Source: Hymenobacter aerilatus
Lineage (GTDB): Bacteria > Bacteroidota > Bacteroidia > Cytophagales > Hymenobacteraceae
Assembly: GCF_022921095.1 (NCBI RefSeq)
Contig: NZ_CP095054.1
Span: 1-64,000, forward strand
Direction: 5' to 3'
Length of the DNA stretch: 64,000 nucleotides
Made by a program: the position numbers and the translations under genes. Shown one piece after another: positions 1 to 8,346 of the stretch (position 1 is the stretch's first letter; every line of letters starts with the position of its first letter). The notes below the pieces were generated by a model that worked only from the letters and a program-made list of their open reading frames with translations, made no database searches and had not been told where the DNA came from.

Positions 1-2
1 CG

Positions 3-788
3 CGGCTCGAACCCGCCACGGCCCTGGTGCAGCAGGGCGAAGTCCGCACCCAGCTGCGAGCGGCCCGCACCGACTTCCGGGTGGCGCAGCGCCAGCTGCA
101 GGCGCTGCTGCAAGTGCCGGCCGCCGTGGCCCTGGCCGATAGCTTGCTCCAACCGCTCGCGCTGCTGGGGGCCGCCCAGCTGGCCGATACCACGGTCCCA
201 GCTCGGGCCGACACGCTGCTCAAGCTTACCAACCCGCAGGCGCGGGTGCTGGCCCAGCAGGTAGCCGAGCGACGGGCGGAAACCCGCGTGGCGCAGGCGG
301 CCGGGCTGCCCGAGTTCACCGTGGGCTACTTCAACCAGAGCATCATCGGCTACCAGCGCCTCGACGCGGCCGGCACCGAGCGCTACTTCGGCGGGGGCTC
401 CCGCTTCCAGGGCGTGCAGGCTGGGGTGGCCGTGCCCTTGTGGCGGCGGCCCCAGAAAGCGCGGGTGCAGGCCGCCCGCCTGCAGGAGCAGGTGGCGCAG
501 GCCGGCTTCGACCGCTACCGGGCCGAGCTGGCCGGCCAGCTCGATGAGCTGCTGCTGCGACGCACCGAGCAGCAGCAGCGCCTGGCCTACTTCGAAAGCA
601 CGGCCCTGCCGCAGGCCACGGTCATCACCCGCCTGTCGACGATTGCCTACAAGGCCGGCGAAACCGGCTATTCCGAATACCTGCTCAACCTGGAGCGCGC
701 CCGCCGCCTGCGCCTCGATTACCTCGACGCGCTGCTGCAGCACAACCAGACCGTTATCGAGCTGGAATACCTCCTGGGCAGCCAGTAG
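3..788 (+). CDS. TolC-family outer-membrane efflux protein, C-terminal part
   Basis: Outer-membrane channel of a tripartite metal efflux pump (CzcC/CusC type). The reading frame is open to the left edge of the window, so the N-terminus is missing, and the GTG at 27 is an internal codon rather than a start. The visible part has the long Ala/Gln/Leu/Arg-rich amphipathic helices of TolC proteins, with a Gly/aromatic strand region between them (around the GYFNQS motif) and a C-terminal helix ending in ELEYLLG. It ends 48 bp before an RND adaptor gene, which supports an operon with the pump. Family assignment is by sequence character and context; the transported metal cannot be told from this part. 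Confidence 0.85.
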   Translation, partial: RLEPATALVQQGEVRTQLRAARTDFRVAQRQLQALLQVPAAVALADSLLQPLALLGAAQLADTTVPARADTLLKLTNPQARVLAQQVAERRAETRVAQAAGLPEFTVGYFNQSIIGYQRLDAAGTERYFGGGSRFQGVQAGVAVPLWRRPQKARVQAARLQEQVAQAGFDRYRAELAGQLDELLLRRTEQQQRLAYFESTALPQATVITRLSTIAYKAGETGYSEYLLNLERARRLRLDYLDALLQHNQTVIELEYLLGSQ

Positions 789-836
789 CCCGGCCCGCGC
801 CGCGCTACGCCTTCTCCCTTCAACCTCAGAATCATC

Positions 837-2018
837 ATGCGATACCTAGCCCTCCCCCTGGTGCTGCTCGGCCTGCTAAGCGGCTGCGGCTCCAAGGAAG
901 CCCCCACGGAAAAAGAAGAAACGGCCTCCACAGCCCCCGGCGGGGAAGCGGCCGAGAAAGGCCCCGCCGACCGCGTCACGCTCACCGCTGCCGAGCAGCA
1001 GGTGGGCGGCGTGCGCCTGGGCGCCCTCACCGAGCGCCCCATGAGCGGGGGGCTGAAAGTGAACGGCGTACTCGACGTGCCGCCCGAAAACCTGGTATCG
1101 GTCAGCGCCCCGCTGGGCGGCTTTGTGGACCGGACCGACCTGCTGCAGGGCTCGCGGGTGCGCGTCGGCCAGGTGCTGGCCGTCATCCGCAACCCCGACT
1201 TCGTGCAGCTGCAGCAGGACTACCAGGAAACCCGCAGCCAGCTCAAGTTTGCGAAAGCTGAATACGAGCGCCAGGGCGAGCTATACCGGCAGGAGGTAGC
1301 GCCCCAAAAGAACTTCCAGCGTGCCCAGGCCGAGTACGAGGCCCTGCAAGTGAAAACCAATGCCCAGGCCGCCCGCCTGCGCCTGGCCGGCCTGCCCATC
1401 GGTGGGAACATCGTGAGCACGGCCATCCTGCGGGCCCCTAAAGGTGGCTTCGTGAAGGCCGTGAACGTGAGCATCGGCCAGAGCGTGACGCCCACCGACG
1501 TGCTGTTTGAAATCGTCAACCCCGAGCACCTGCACGTCGAGCTGACCGTGTTTGAAAAGGACATTCCGCAGGTGAAGGAAAACCAGCTGGTGCGCTTTTC
1601 CCTGGGCAACGACTCGCTGAGCCGGGAGCGCACGGCCCACGTGTACCTCATCAGCAAAACCATCAGCGACGAGCGCACCGTGCGGGTGCACGCCCACCTG
1701 GACCGGGAAGACGAGCAGTTGCTGCCGGGCACCTTCGTGCGGGCCGTCATCGAAACCAACCGCGTGACCGTGCCCACCCTGCCGGAAAAAGCGGTGGTGC
1801 AGTACGGGGCCCAGTCCTACGTGTTCGTGGCCACCGATTCGGGCCCGGCCGCCGGCCGGGCCACCTACCGCCTCGTGCCCGTGACGCGGGGCGTGAGCGA
1901 AGACGGCTACACCGAGTTTCACCTGCCGGCCACCGAGCAGGGCAAACCGCTGCGCTTTGTCGTAGAGGGGGCTTATGCCTTGCTCGGCAAGCTCAAAAAC
2001 GCCGAGGAGGAAGATTAA
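837..2018 (+). CDS. RND efflux periplasmic adaptor (HlyD/CzcB-type lipoprotein)
   Basis: Membrane-fusion protein that would link an inner-membrane RND pump to the TolC-type channel just upstream. The protein has 393 residues. A lipoprotein signal ends at Cys17 (lipobox LLSGC), so it should be anchored in the inner membrane. A barrel-sandwich (lipoyl-like) half is seen near residues 75–125 (VSVSAPLGGFV), a helical hairpin near 125–185, then a second half and beta-barrel (ILRAPKGGFV, VNPEHLHVEL). These are hallmarks of the CusB/CzcB family. The RND pump itself is not in the window, so it may lie upstream of the TolC gene. Confidence 0.9.
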   Translation: MRYLALPLVLLGLLSGCGSKEAPTEKEETASTAPGGEAAEKGPADRVTLTAAEQQVGGVRLGALTERPMSGGLKVNGVLDVPPENLVSVSAPLGGFVDRTDLLQGSRVRVGQVLAVIRNPDFVQLQQDYQETRSQLKFAKAEYERQGELYRQEVAPQKNFQRAQAEYEALQVKTNAQAARLRLAGLPIGGNIVSTAILRAPKGGFVKAVNVSIGQSVTPTDVLFEIVNPEHLHVELTVFEKDIPQVKENQLVRFSLGNDSLSRERTAHVYLISKTISDERTVRVHAHLDREDEQLLPGTFVRAVIETNRVTVPTLPEKAVVQYGAQSYVFVATDSGPAAGRATYRLVPVTRGVSEDGYTEFHLPATEQGKPLRFVVEGAYALLGKLKNAEEED

Positions 2019-2036
2019 CCCCTGACAACCTGCCCC

Positions 2037-2651
2037 ATGCTGGAATTATTCACCGGAGCTTTGCTGCTGAGCCTGCTGCACGCCACCATCCCCAACCACT
2101 GGGCCCCGGTGCTGGCGGTGGCCCGCGCCGAAAAGTGGCCCCTGCGGCGGGCCGTGGGCGTGACGGCGGTGGCCGGGCTGGCCCATGTGCTGAGCACGGT
2201 GGGCATCGGGCTGGCGCTGGGCCTGCTGGGCTGGCAGCTCTCCGGGCGGTTTGCGCGGGCCGCGGGGTGGGTGGGGCCGGGTCTGCTCATCGGCATCGGG
2301 GTGCTCTACGCTTTTTCGGGACGGGGGCACACGCATCCGGACCCCTCCCCCGTGCAGCTGCGCCGGTCCCGCCGCCGGGTGGTGCTGGGGCTGGCGGCCA
2401 CCATGTTCCTGGCACCCTGCCTGGAAATTCAAACCTTTTTTCTGGCCGCTGGCACCCACGGCCCGGCGGCGCTGGCCGGGCTGATGGGCGTGTACCTGCT
2501 GGCCTCGGTGTCGGCCATGTGCGCGCTGGTGGCGCTGGCGCACCGGGGCCTCGGCCGGCTCCGGCTCGACGGCCTGGCCCGGTACGAGCGGCGGCTAACC
2601 GGCGCGGTGCTGGTGCTGGTGGGCGTGGCCGGTTTTTTCGTGGACTGGTAG
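2037..2651 (+). CDS. Polytopic membrane protein, NicO/RcnA-like
   Basis: A 204-residue inner-membrane protein with about six hydrophobic segments. Residues 15–22 read HATIPNHW, and a His-containing loop (GRGHTHPDP) lies in the middle, followed by a segment with LAPCLEI. This resembles the NicO/RcnA and TauE-like families of small metal-related permeases, but I recognise the type rather than a specific family. It starts 18 bp after the adaptor gene and is followed by a P-type ATPase, so it is part of the metal-efflux operon. Export or import of nickel or cobalt is only inferred. Confidence 0.65.
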   Translation: MLELFTGALLLSLLHATIPNHWAPVLAVARAEKWPLRRAVGVTAVAGLAHVLSTVGIGLALGLLGWQLSGRFARAAGWVGPGLLIGIGVLYAFSGRGHTHPDPSPVQLRRSRRRVVLGLAATMFLAPCLEIQTFFLAAGTHGPAALAGLMGVYLLASVSAMCALVALAHRGLGRLRLDGLARYERRLTGAVLVLVGVAGFFVDW

Positions 2652-2702
2652 CGCCAGCTGCGCCCGGTTCTTTTTCTATTCTGAACACTCATTCTTGACT
2701 CC

Positions 2703-4862
2703 ATGCCTGACCCTTCATCCAATAACCTCGACGAGGAGCTGAACACCGCCAAGCAGGTGCAGCCCGAAAACGCAGGCGCGCTCACCCGGGCGCAGCTCAC
2801 GCCCGACGCGGCGGCCGCTCCCCAGGGCCACGACGTACCCGGCCACGACCACGCCCCGGCCGAAGCGCCCCACGACCACGCCGGCCATCAGCACGACCCC
2901 GGCGAACTGAGCCTGGGAGACGCGGAAGATGACGACCACGCGGGCCACGACCACGACGGGCACGACCACGGCCCGGCCGGCGACAACCCCTACCTGGTGC
3001 CGGGCATCAGCTTCGCGCTGCTGCTAGCCGGCATCGCGCTAGACTACTATAAAGTCGGCTTTTTTGCTGGTTATGTGCGCCTGGTTTGGTACGGGCTGGC
3101 CTTCGTGCTGGTGGGCTGGAAGGTGGTGAAAGCCGCCGTGCTCAGCATTCCCAGCGGCAACATCTTCAACGAGTTTCTGCTCATGAGTCTGGCCACGCTC
3201 GGGGCCTTTGCTATTGGCGAGTACCCGGAAGGGGTGGCCGTGATGCTGTTTTACACTGTGGGCGAGCTGTTTCAGGACGCGGCCGTGAACCGGGCCAAGC
3301 GCAGCATCAAGGCCCTGCTCGAAATTCAGGCCACCGAAGTGACCGTGGTGCGCGGCGGCCAGTCGCTGGTGCTCGACCCCAAAGCGGTGCAGGTAGGCGA
3401 CGTGATGGAAGTAAAGCCCGGCGAGAAAGTAGCCCTCGATGGCACCCTCAACGGTAAGGAGGCCAGCTTTAACACGGCCGCCCTTACCGGCGAGTCGGCC
3501 CCGCAAACCAAGCAGCCGGGCGAGGCCGTACTGGCCGGCATGATTAACCTGGAATCCCTGATTCAGGTGACCGTGACGGCCGCTTTTAAAGACACCAAGC
3601 TCTCGAAAATCCTGGCCATGGTGCAGGACGCGGTGGGCCGCAAAGCCAAAACGCAGCAGTTCATCACCAAGTTTGCCAAAATCTATACCCCCATCGTGGT
3701 GGGGCTGGCCGTGCTGCTGATTGTGGTGCCCTACTTCGTGGTGAGCGACTACGTGTTCCGCGACTGGCTTTACCGGGCGCTGGTGTTTCTGGTCATTTCC
3801 TGCCCCTGCGCGCTGGTCATCAGCATTCCGCTGGGCTACTTCGGCGGCATAGGCGCGGCTTCGAAAGCGGGCATCCTGTTTAAGGGCTCCAACTTCCTGG
3901 ACGTGCTGCGCGAAATTGATACCGTGGTAATGGACAAGACCGGCACGCTCACGCAGGGCGTGTTTGCCGTGCAGCAGGTGCAGCCGGCGGCCGGCACTAC
4001 CCCCGAGCAGCTGCTGCGCCTGGTGGGGGCGCTGGAAACCAAATCGACGCACCCCATTGCCAAGGCGGTAGTGGCCCACGTCGGGGCGGCTGCGGCGGGC
4101 GTGCCCGTCGATAACGTGGAGGAAATTGCCGGCCACGGCCTGCGCGGCAAGGTGGATGGCCACGACATACTGGCGGGCAACACCAAGCTGCTGACCAAGT
4201 TCAGCGTGGCCTACCCGCCCGAAGTCGACCAGGTGGTGGACAGCATTGTGGTGGCGGCCGTGGACGGAAAATATGCCGGCTACCTCACGGTGGCTGACGC
4301 CCCGAAAGAGGACGCGGCCCGCGCCGTGCAGGAGCTGAAAGCCGACGGCATCAGCAAGCTGGTCATGCTCTCCGGCGACAAGGACAGCATCGTGCAGCGC
4401 GTAGCCAAAGAATTAGGAATCACCGAAGCCCACGGCGGGCTGCTGCCCGAAGACAAGGCCAAATACGTGCAGCAGTACCTCTCCGAGGGCCGCAAGCTGG
4501 CCTTCGTGGGCGACGGGGTGAACGATGCCCCGGTGGTGGCCCTGGCCGACGTGGGCATTGCCATGGGCGGGCTGGGCTCCGATGCCACCATCGAAACGGC
4601 CGACGTGGTGATTCAAACCGACCACCCGAGCAAGATTGCCACGGCCCGCCGCATTGCCCGCGCCACCCATAGCGTGGTGTGGCAGAATATCTGGCTGGCC
4701 TTTATCGTGAAGGGCATCGTGCTGGCGCTGGGGGCCGGCGGCGTGGCCACCATGTGGGAAGCGGTGTTTGCCGACGTGGGCGTGGCCCTGCTGGCCATTC
4801 TCAACGCCGTGCGGATTCAACGGATGGACTTCACCAGCAAAGCCGCACCCGCCAAAACGTAA
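2703..4862 (+). CDS. Zn/Cd/Pb-type P1B ATPase with His-rich N-terminus
   Basis: ATP-driven exporter of divalent heavy metals across the inner membrane, 719 residues. Signature motifs are TGES at 262–265, CPC at 367–369 in the metal-binding helix, phosphorylation site DKTGT starting at Asp411, the HP motif at 450–451 and GDGVNDAP at 603–610. The CPC context and overall length fit the ZntA/CadA (P1B-2) group. Instead of a CxxC heavy-metal domain, residues about 42–93 form a Gly/Asp/His tract with many HD and HDH units, likely a Zn-binding tail. It lies in the operon with the NicO-like and DUF305 genes. Confidence 0.93.
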   Translation: MPDPSSNNLDEELNTAKQVQPENAGALTRAQLTPDAAAAPQGHDVPGHDHAPAEAPHDHAGHQHDPGELSLGDAEDDDHAGHDHDGHDHGPAGDNPYLVPGISFALLLAGIALDYYKVGFFAGYVRLVWYGLAFVLVGWKVVKAAVLSIPSGNIFNEFLLMSLATLGAFAIGEYPEGVAVMLFYTVGELFQDAAVNRAKRSIKALLEIQATEVTVVRGGQSLVLDPKAVQVGDVMEVKPGEKVALDGTLNGKEASFNTAALTGESAPQTKQPGEAVLAGMINLESLIQVTVTAAFKDTKLSKILAMVQDAVGRKAKTQQFITKFAKIYTPIVVGLAVLLIVVPYFVVSDYVFRDWLYRALVFLVISCPCALVISIPLGYFGGIGAASKAGILFKGSNFLDVLREIDTVVMDKTGTLTQGVFAVQQVQPAAGTTPEQLLRLVGALETKSTHPIAKAVVAHVGAAAAGVPVDNVEEIAGHGLRGKVDGHDILAGNTKLLTKFSVAYPPEVDQVVDSIVVAAVDGKYAGYLTVADAPKEDAARAVQELKADGISKLVMLSGDKDSIVQRVAKELGITEAHGGLLPEDKAKYVQQYLSEGRKLAFVGDGVNDAPVVALADVGIAMGGLGSDATIETADVVIQTDHPSKIATARRIARATHSVVWQNIWLAFIVKGIVLALGAGGVATMWEAVFADVGVALLAILNAVRIQRMDFTSKAAPAKT

Positions 4863-4892
4863 GCCCATCAGACATTACCCGAAGCACGAAAC

Positions 4893-5573
4893 ATGAAGGT
4901 TTCATTCTTGATTCTGGTCTGGCTACTGGCAGGAAGCGGGCTCATCAGCAGCTGCAGCTCTCGGCACGATACCGATGAGCACGAACTGGAAGTGCACGCC
5001 GGAACTAAGCCGAAGCCGGCACCCGTGGCCGCGCCCCCGGCCCTGGGCGATACCCTGCAGCTGCTCGCGCAGCAACTCGATACGGCGCGCCGCCTCGGGT
5101 GCTGGGACGAGGACTTTGCCCGCCTGATGAGCGTGCACCACGGCGGGGCCCAGCGGCTGGCGGCGGTAGAACTATCGCACGGCAAAGACTCAACCCTGCG
5201 CGCCCTGGCCCAGCACGTGCTCAAGGGCCATGAGCGCGACAACCACGTGCTCACGCTGGCCCTCACCCAGCAGCCGCCGGCGGGCCAGGAATACCGGCCG
5301 GGCAACGCCCAGGACCCGTTTGTGCGCCGCATCACAGCCGCGCTGGCTCCCCTGCGCCAGCCGCCGTCCCTGCCTGGCACCCTTGATGCTGATTTTGCCA
5401 CGATTATGCAGGTGCATCACCAAACGGGGGTGGCCCTGGCCCAAACCGAGCTGGCCTATGGCAAGGACGCGGAAGTAAGAAACGCCGCCCGCCAGATTGT
5501 GCGCGACGAGCAGGCCGAAATCAAGCAGTACCAGCGCTGGCTTAAGGCCCACGCGGCAAACTCCTCCTACTAA
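4893..5573 (+). CDS. DUF305 lipoprotein with two ferritin-like repeats
   Basis: A 226-residue secreted lipoprotein (lipobox Cys21, ISSC). It contains two copies of the DUF305 pattern. One copy has DEDFARLMSVHHGG followed by AVELSHGKD, the other DADFATIMQVHHQTG followed by TELAYGKD, each with the conserved HH and the (G)KD helix. DUF305 proteins are helical, His/Met-rich envelope proteins often found with copper and other metal-resistance genes. Binding or buffering of metal in the periplasm is inferred. Two more DUF305 genes occur in this window, at 53820 and 62484. Confidence 0.9.
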   Translation: MKVSFLILVWLLAGSGLISSCSSRHDTDEHELEVHAGTKPKPAPVAAPPALGDTLQLLAQQLDTARRLGCWDEDFARLMSVHHGGAQRLAAVELSHGKDSTLRALAQHVLKGHERDNHVLTLALTQQPPAGQEYRPGNAQDPFVRRITAALAPLRQPPSLPGTLDADFATIMQVHHQTGVALAQTELAYGKDAEVRNAARQIVRDEQAEIKQYQRWLKAHAANSSY

Positions 5574-5593
5574 CATTTATATCCGCTTCATCC

Positions 5594-6397
5594 ATGCTGC
5601 TTACTATTCCCGCCGCCGTCACGCCGCCCTGGTCCACCATGCTGGGCTTTTCGCTGCTGCCGGCCGTGGTCATGATTGCTGGCGCGGCCCTGGCCGTGTG
5701 GCGGGCGCCCGGCCCGAAGCTGCGCAGCGCCATTCTGCACTTCGCGGCGGGCGTCATCTTCTCGGTCGTGGCCGTCGAGCTGCTGCCCGACATTGTGCAG
5801 CACCATGCGCCCTACGAAGTGGCGCTGGGCTTCGGGCTGGGCGTGGCCACCATGCTGGGACTGCGCTACTTCACCCAGCGCCTCGAAAAGAAAGAGGAGC
5901 CTGGGGCAGCAGGCAATGCGCCGGCCGGAAGCGCCGGCGTAACCGCCCCACCCACCGCGGCCGCCCTGCCCTGGGGCCTGCTGGTGGCCATTGGCATTGA
6001 TATTCTCATTGACGGGCTGCTGCTGGGCATCGGCTTTGCGGCGGGCGCGAAGGAAGGCACCCTGCTGGCCATTGCCCTCACCATCGAGCTGCTGTCGCTG
6101 GGCCTGGCCACGGCCATTGAGTTGCGGCAGGACGGCCACGGCAAGGGCCGGGCCGTCGCGATTGTGGCCGGCACTTCGCTCATGCTGCTGGTCGGGGCGG
6201 GCATTGGCACCACCGTACTGCGCGGGGCCACCGGCAACTTGCTGGAAATCGTGCTTTCCTTTGGCCTGGCCGCGCTGCTGTTTCTGGTCACCGAGGAGCT
6301 GCTGACCGAAGCGCACGAGGAAACCGAAACGCCGCTGCTCACGCTGGCCTTTTTTGTGGGCTTCCTCCTGTTTTTAATTCTGGGCATGGTCGCCTGA
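5594..6397 (+). CDS. ZIP-family metal transporter
   Basis: A 267-residue inner-membrane protein with about eight hydrophobic helices. The segment HFAAGVIFSVVAVELLPD near residues 48–65 and the later helix with IDGLLLGIGF are typical of ZIP transporters, which move Zn and other divalent ions, usually inward. A cytoplasmic loop near residues 95–125 is unusually Ala/Pro-rich rather than His-rich. The gene follows the DUF305 gene by 20 bp in the same operon. Placing an uptake-type transporter in an efflux operon is odd, so direction and substrate are uncertain. Confidence 0.85.
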   Translation: MLLTIPAAVTPPWSTMLGFSLLPAVVMIAGAALAVWRAPGPKLRSAILHFAAGVIFSVVAVELLPDIVQHHAPYEVALGFGLGVATMLGLRYFTQRLEKKEEPGAAGNAPAGSAGVTAPPTAAALPWGLLVAIGIDILIDGLLLGIGFAAGAKEGTLLAIALTIELLSLGLATAIELRQDGHGKGRAVAIVAGTSLMLLVGAGIGTTVLRGATGNLLEIVLSFGLAALLFLVTEELLTEAHEETETPLLTLAFFVGFLLFLILGMVA

Positions 6398-6423
6398 CCC
6401 CACCCTATTCAACTACGCTGCGC

Positions 6424-6690
6424 ATGCACACCGCCAAAATTGACCTGACCCTGGAGCCCACCGGCCGCCACCTGGCTTTCTCAAAGGAGCTGCTGGAAGT
6501 CGCCCACGTCTTTCGCCGCGTCGGGGGCGAGGCCTCCACCTGGCAGCGGGTGGCCGTCAACGCCCGCTCGCCCTTCCTTGATACTGACACCTTTGCGCCC
6601 GGCACACTGCTGGAATACTACGTGCAGCACGAAACCCAGCAGGGCGAGCCTGAAGCCCGCAGCCATGTAGTCAGCACTACTGTGGCCTGA
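6424..6690 (+). CDS. Small hypothetical protein in the metal operon
   Basis: An 88-residue soluble protein that I do not recognise. It has no signal peptide, membrane segment or Cys, and a mixed alpha/beta composition with many Thr, Val and Glu. It begins 26 bp after the ZIP gene on the same strand and is the last gene of that operon, which is the main reason to accept it. No function can be assigned. Confidence 0.6.
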   Translation: MHTAKIDLTLEPTGRHLAFSKELLEVAHVFRRVGGEASTWQRVAVNARSPFLDTDTFAPGTLLEYYVQHETQQGEPEARSHVVSTTVA

Positions 6691-6725
6691 TTAACAAATG
6701 GGCATTGCGCCCATTCCACCCTTGG

Positions 6726-6956
6726 CTAGCCAACTTTGGTTACGGCCCCCACCAGCTGGTAGCCACCGCTTTCCAATGCGGCCTGAATGGCTTTGAGGTC
6801 GGGGCCGTTGACGTGGGCCGTGGCCACTTCGGCTTCGCCCACGGCCACGCGGTCCACTACCAGGCCCAGGCCCACCAGCCGCTCGCGCACCCACCTGATG
6901 CAGTCCGGCCCGCACATATTGTCGATGGTAAGCACATAGCGCATGAGCTGCGTCAT
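6726..6956 (-). CDS. Stand-alone heavy-metal-associated (HMA-like) domain protein
   Basis: A 76-residue protein with the heavy-metal-associated domain layout: strand YVLTIDN, metal loop MCGPDC, helix IRWVRERL, and a closing strand GGYQLV. It closely resembles the N-terminal domain of the AraC-type regulator at 55970–56605. Both share the NM..P.CIR.VRE.L..LGL..RVA.GEA.V pattern. Its first Cys is one residue earlier, giving CxxxC instead of CxxC. The start at 6956 (MTQLM) avoids overlap with the small gene at 7066, and ATGs at 6986 and 6944 are alternatives. It could be a metal chaperone or a remnant of such a regulator. Confidence 0.7.
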   Translation of the reverse strand: MTQLMRYVLTIDNMCGPDCIRWVRERLVGLGLVVDRVAVGEAEVATAHVNGPDLKAIQAALESGGYQLVGAVTKVG

Positions 6957-7065
6957 GCCGGCAGTATCGTCTTCGGGATAGGCCATAACCAAGTAGCTCG
7001 AAAGCCGAATTATACGGGACGCCACCCAAGTGCAACGGAATGGCCGGAAGCCGTGTTGGCCCCGC

Positions 7066-7164
7066 ATGTGCCACCACCACAAGCCCGCCCTGAAACTTCA
7101 ACGCTTCGGCATCTACCTGGCCCTGGGGTTGCTGGTGCTGCTGAGCCAGTATTACACCACATAA
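7066..7164 (+). CDS. 32-residue His-rich single-pass membrane microprotein
   Basis: A short frame from ATG 7066 to TAA 7162–7164. The product starts with MCHHH (one Cys and three consecutive His), then a basic stretch with three Lys/Arg, then one hydrophobic segment of about 16 residues (IYLALGLLVLLSQYY). The layout is a cytosolic metal-ligand head followed by a membrane anchor. It sits between metal genes. A similar design, Cys-rich head plus one membrane segment, occurs at 61305. There is no known family to my knowledge, and existence of the protein is inferred. Confidence 0.45.
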   Translation: MCHHHKPALKLQRFGIYLALGLLVLLSQYYTT

Positions 7165-7182
7165 GCAAGCTGGTCTTCCCAC

Positions 7183-7428
7183 CTACCGATGCCGCCGTGG
7201 GCGTTGCGTGGACACCGTGGTGGGCGGCACCACAACTTCCTGAATAACCGAAAAGGTGTAGGTCGTAACTTTCTTTCCGGGGTGTGCGAACGGGGCCGCC
7301 GGGGCCGATACCGGCGCCAGGGGCCGGGTAACTTCGTGGTAGAACTGCACCACCCGGTAGGCGGCAAATAACCCGGCGGCCACCAAGGTCAGCAGGGCTG
7401 TGTAAGCGGCAATTTTCTTCGTGCTCAT
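7183..7428 (-). CDS. Hypothetical membrane-anchored protein
   Basis: An 81-residue frame on the lower strand, starting with MSTKK and one membrane segment at residues about 6–25, followed by a Pro/Ala/Val-rich tail ending in basic residues. It runs towards the small gene at 7066–7164 with a gap of 18 bp. I do not recognise it. The N-in signal anchor is plausible, but the low-complexity tail makes it a moderate-confidence gene. Confidence 0.45.
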   Translation of the reverse strand: MSTKKIAAYTALLTLVAAGLFAAYRVVQFYHEVTRPLAPVSAPAAPFAHPGKKVTTYTFSVIQEVVVPPTTVSTQRPRRHR

Positions 7429-7925
7429 GCTACGTGTTTGTTAAAAGTCGGGCATAAGGCCCGGCGGTTGAAGTGGGTAACCAGATTTGCGCGAGGCAGC
7501 GTTAATCCGCCCCGACGAGACTAAGTAGCCCCCCTGCCACATCGTCGGCAGTCCAAATGGGGGTGAATGGCAAACTTTTTTTGGAAGCCGGGAAATGTTG
7601 GGGTTGCCCAGCTCGGACACTCGCAAAGGTGAGCGAAGCCGGCGAGCGGTTTATCTGATGCTGTCAGAAAGTCAACCCAATACACGTCAATGCCTTGCCA
7701 GAAATGCACGCTCATTTATAGCCCGCTTATGGGGGCTGCAAGCGTGATTTAGCCGGGGGAGCAGATACAACTCCATCACGGGACGGCGGGGCGGTAGCTT
7801 GTTGGAAGGTCGGGGCAAAAATTCGGAGCAGGTTCATCGCTGCAAACCTGCGACCGCCGGGTAGCGATTCATAGGACACAAAATGTGTTTTCGTTACTTG
7901 CAATTGGTATTAACGCGAAACGCCT
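7429..7925. other. Noncoding stretch between metal operon and zinc-finger gene
   Basis: About 500 bp without a convincing gene; the short frames here lack recognisable content. It marks the boundary between the metal operon and the mobile-element backbone. The only structure noted is a small inverted repeat, ACACA-AAA-TGTGT, at 7876–7888, about 40 bp before the next gene. Confidence 0.5.
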
Positions 7926-8261
7926 TTGTCACTCCTCGACACCTCCCAGATTGCTTGCGAATACTGCCGGCGAAAGTTTGTCCCCAAGAAGCGGTGGGTG
8001 CAGAAATACTGCGGCAGCCCCTGCCGGGTAGCGGCCTGCAACCAGCGGGCCGGGCGGGCCCACCCGCTCGAAAGCCAGTCGGCAATCAAAGCCCGCCGGC
8101 GCAAGGAGCGCGGGCGCACGCCCACCGCCGTGGTCACCGCCCAGGCTTCCCCGGCAACGGAAGAAATCCTGGCCGCCATCGGGCAGCTTGCCGGGCGCAT
8201 GACGGCCATGGAACAGCTGCAGCAGCAGCTGCTGGCCTTGCTCCTGCCGCCGGCCACGTAG
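7926..8261 (+). CDS. Small zinc-finger protein (TTG start)
   Basis: A 111-residue protein with an N-terminal Cys4-type finger: CEYC at residues 11–14, then CGSPC about 15 residues later, with basic residues between (RRKFVPKKRWVQK). A long basic segment follows, then a C-terminal Leu/Gln-rich helix that may form a coiled coil. The stop at 7911 leaves TTG 7926 as the only usable early start in this frame. A DNA- or RNA-binding role in the mobile element is inferred from the finger and basic charge; I do not recognise a named family. Confidence 0.6.
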   Translation: MSLLDTSQIACEYCRRKFVPKKRWVQKYCGSPCRVAACNQRAGRAHPLESQSAIKARRRKERGRTPTAVVTAQASPATEEILAAIGQLAGRMTAMEQLQQQLLALLLPPAT

Positions 8262-8281
8262 ACCCTCGCCTTGCCGCACAC

Positions 8282-8310
8282 AAAAAAGCCGCCCCGGTTA
8301 TGGAGCGGCT
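8282..8310 (-). terminator. Terminator of the DUF3991 gene
   Basis: Inverted repeat AGCCGC (8287–8292) / GCGGCT (8305–8310), extended by CC/GG inside. On the lower strand the stem is followed by six T, giving a rho-independent terminator 37 bp after the DUF3991 gene stop. Confidence 0.6.
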
Positions 8311-8346
8311 GAAAACGGCCAAGTCCGTTGCACCAGCATTGCCGGC

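Noticed and set aside
5588..6316. 242-residue lower-strand frame across the ZIP gene
   Set aside because: Antisense to a well-supported membrane transporter and Gln/Gly/Arg-rich.
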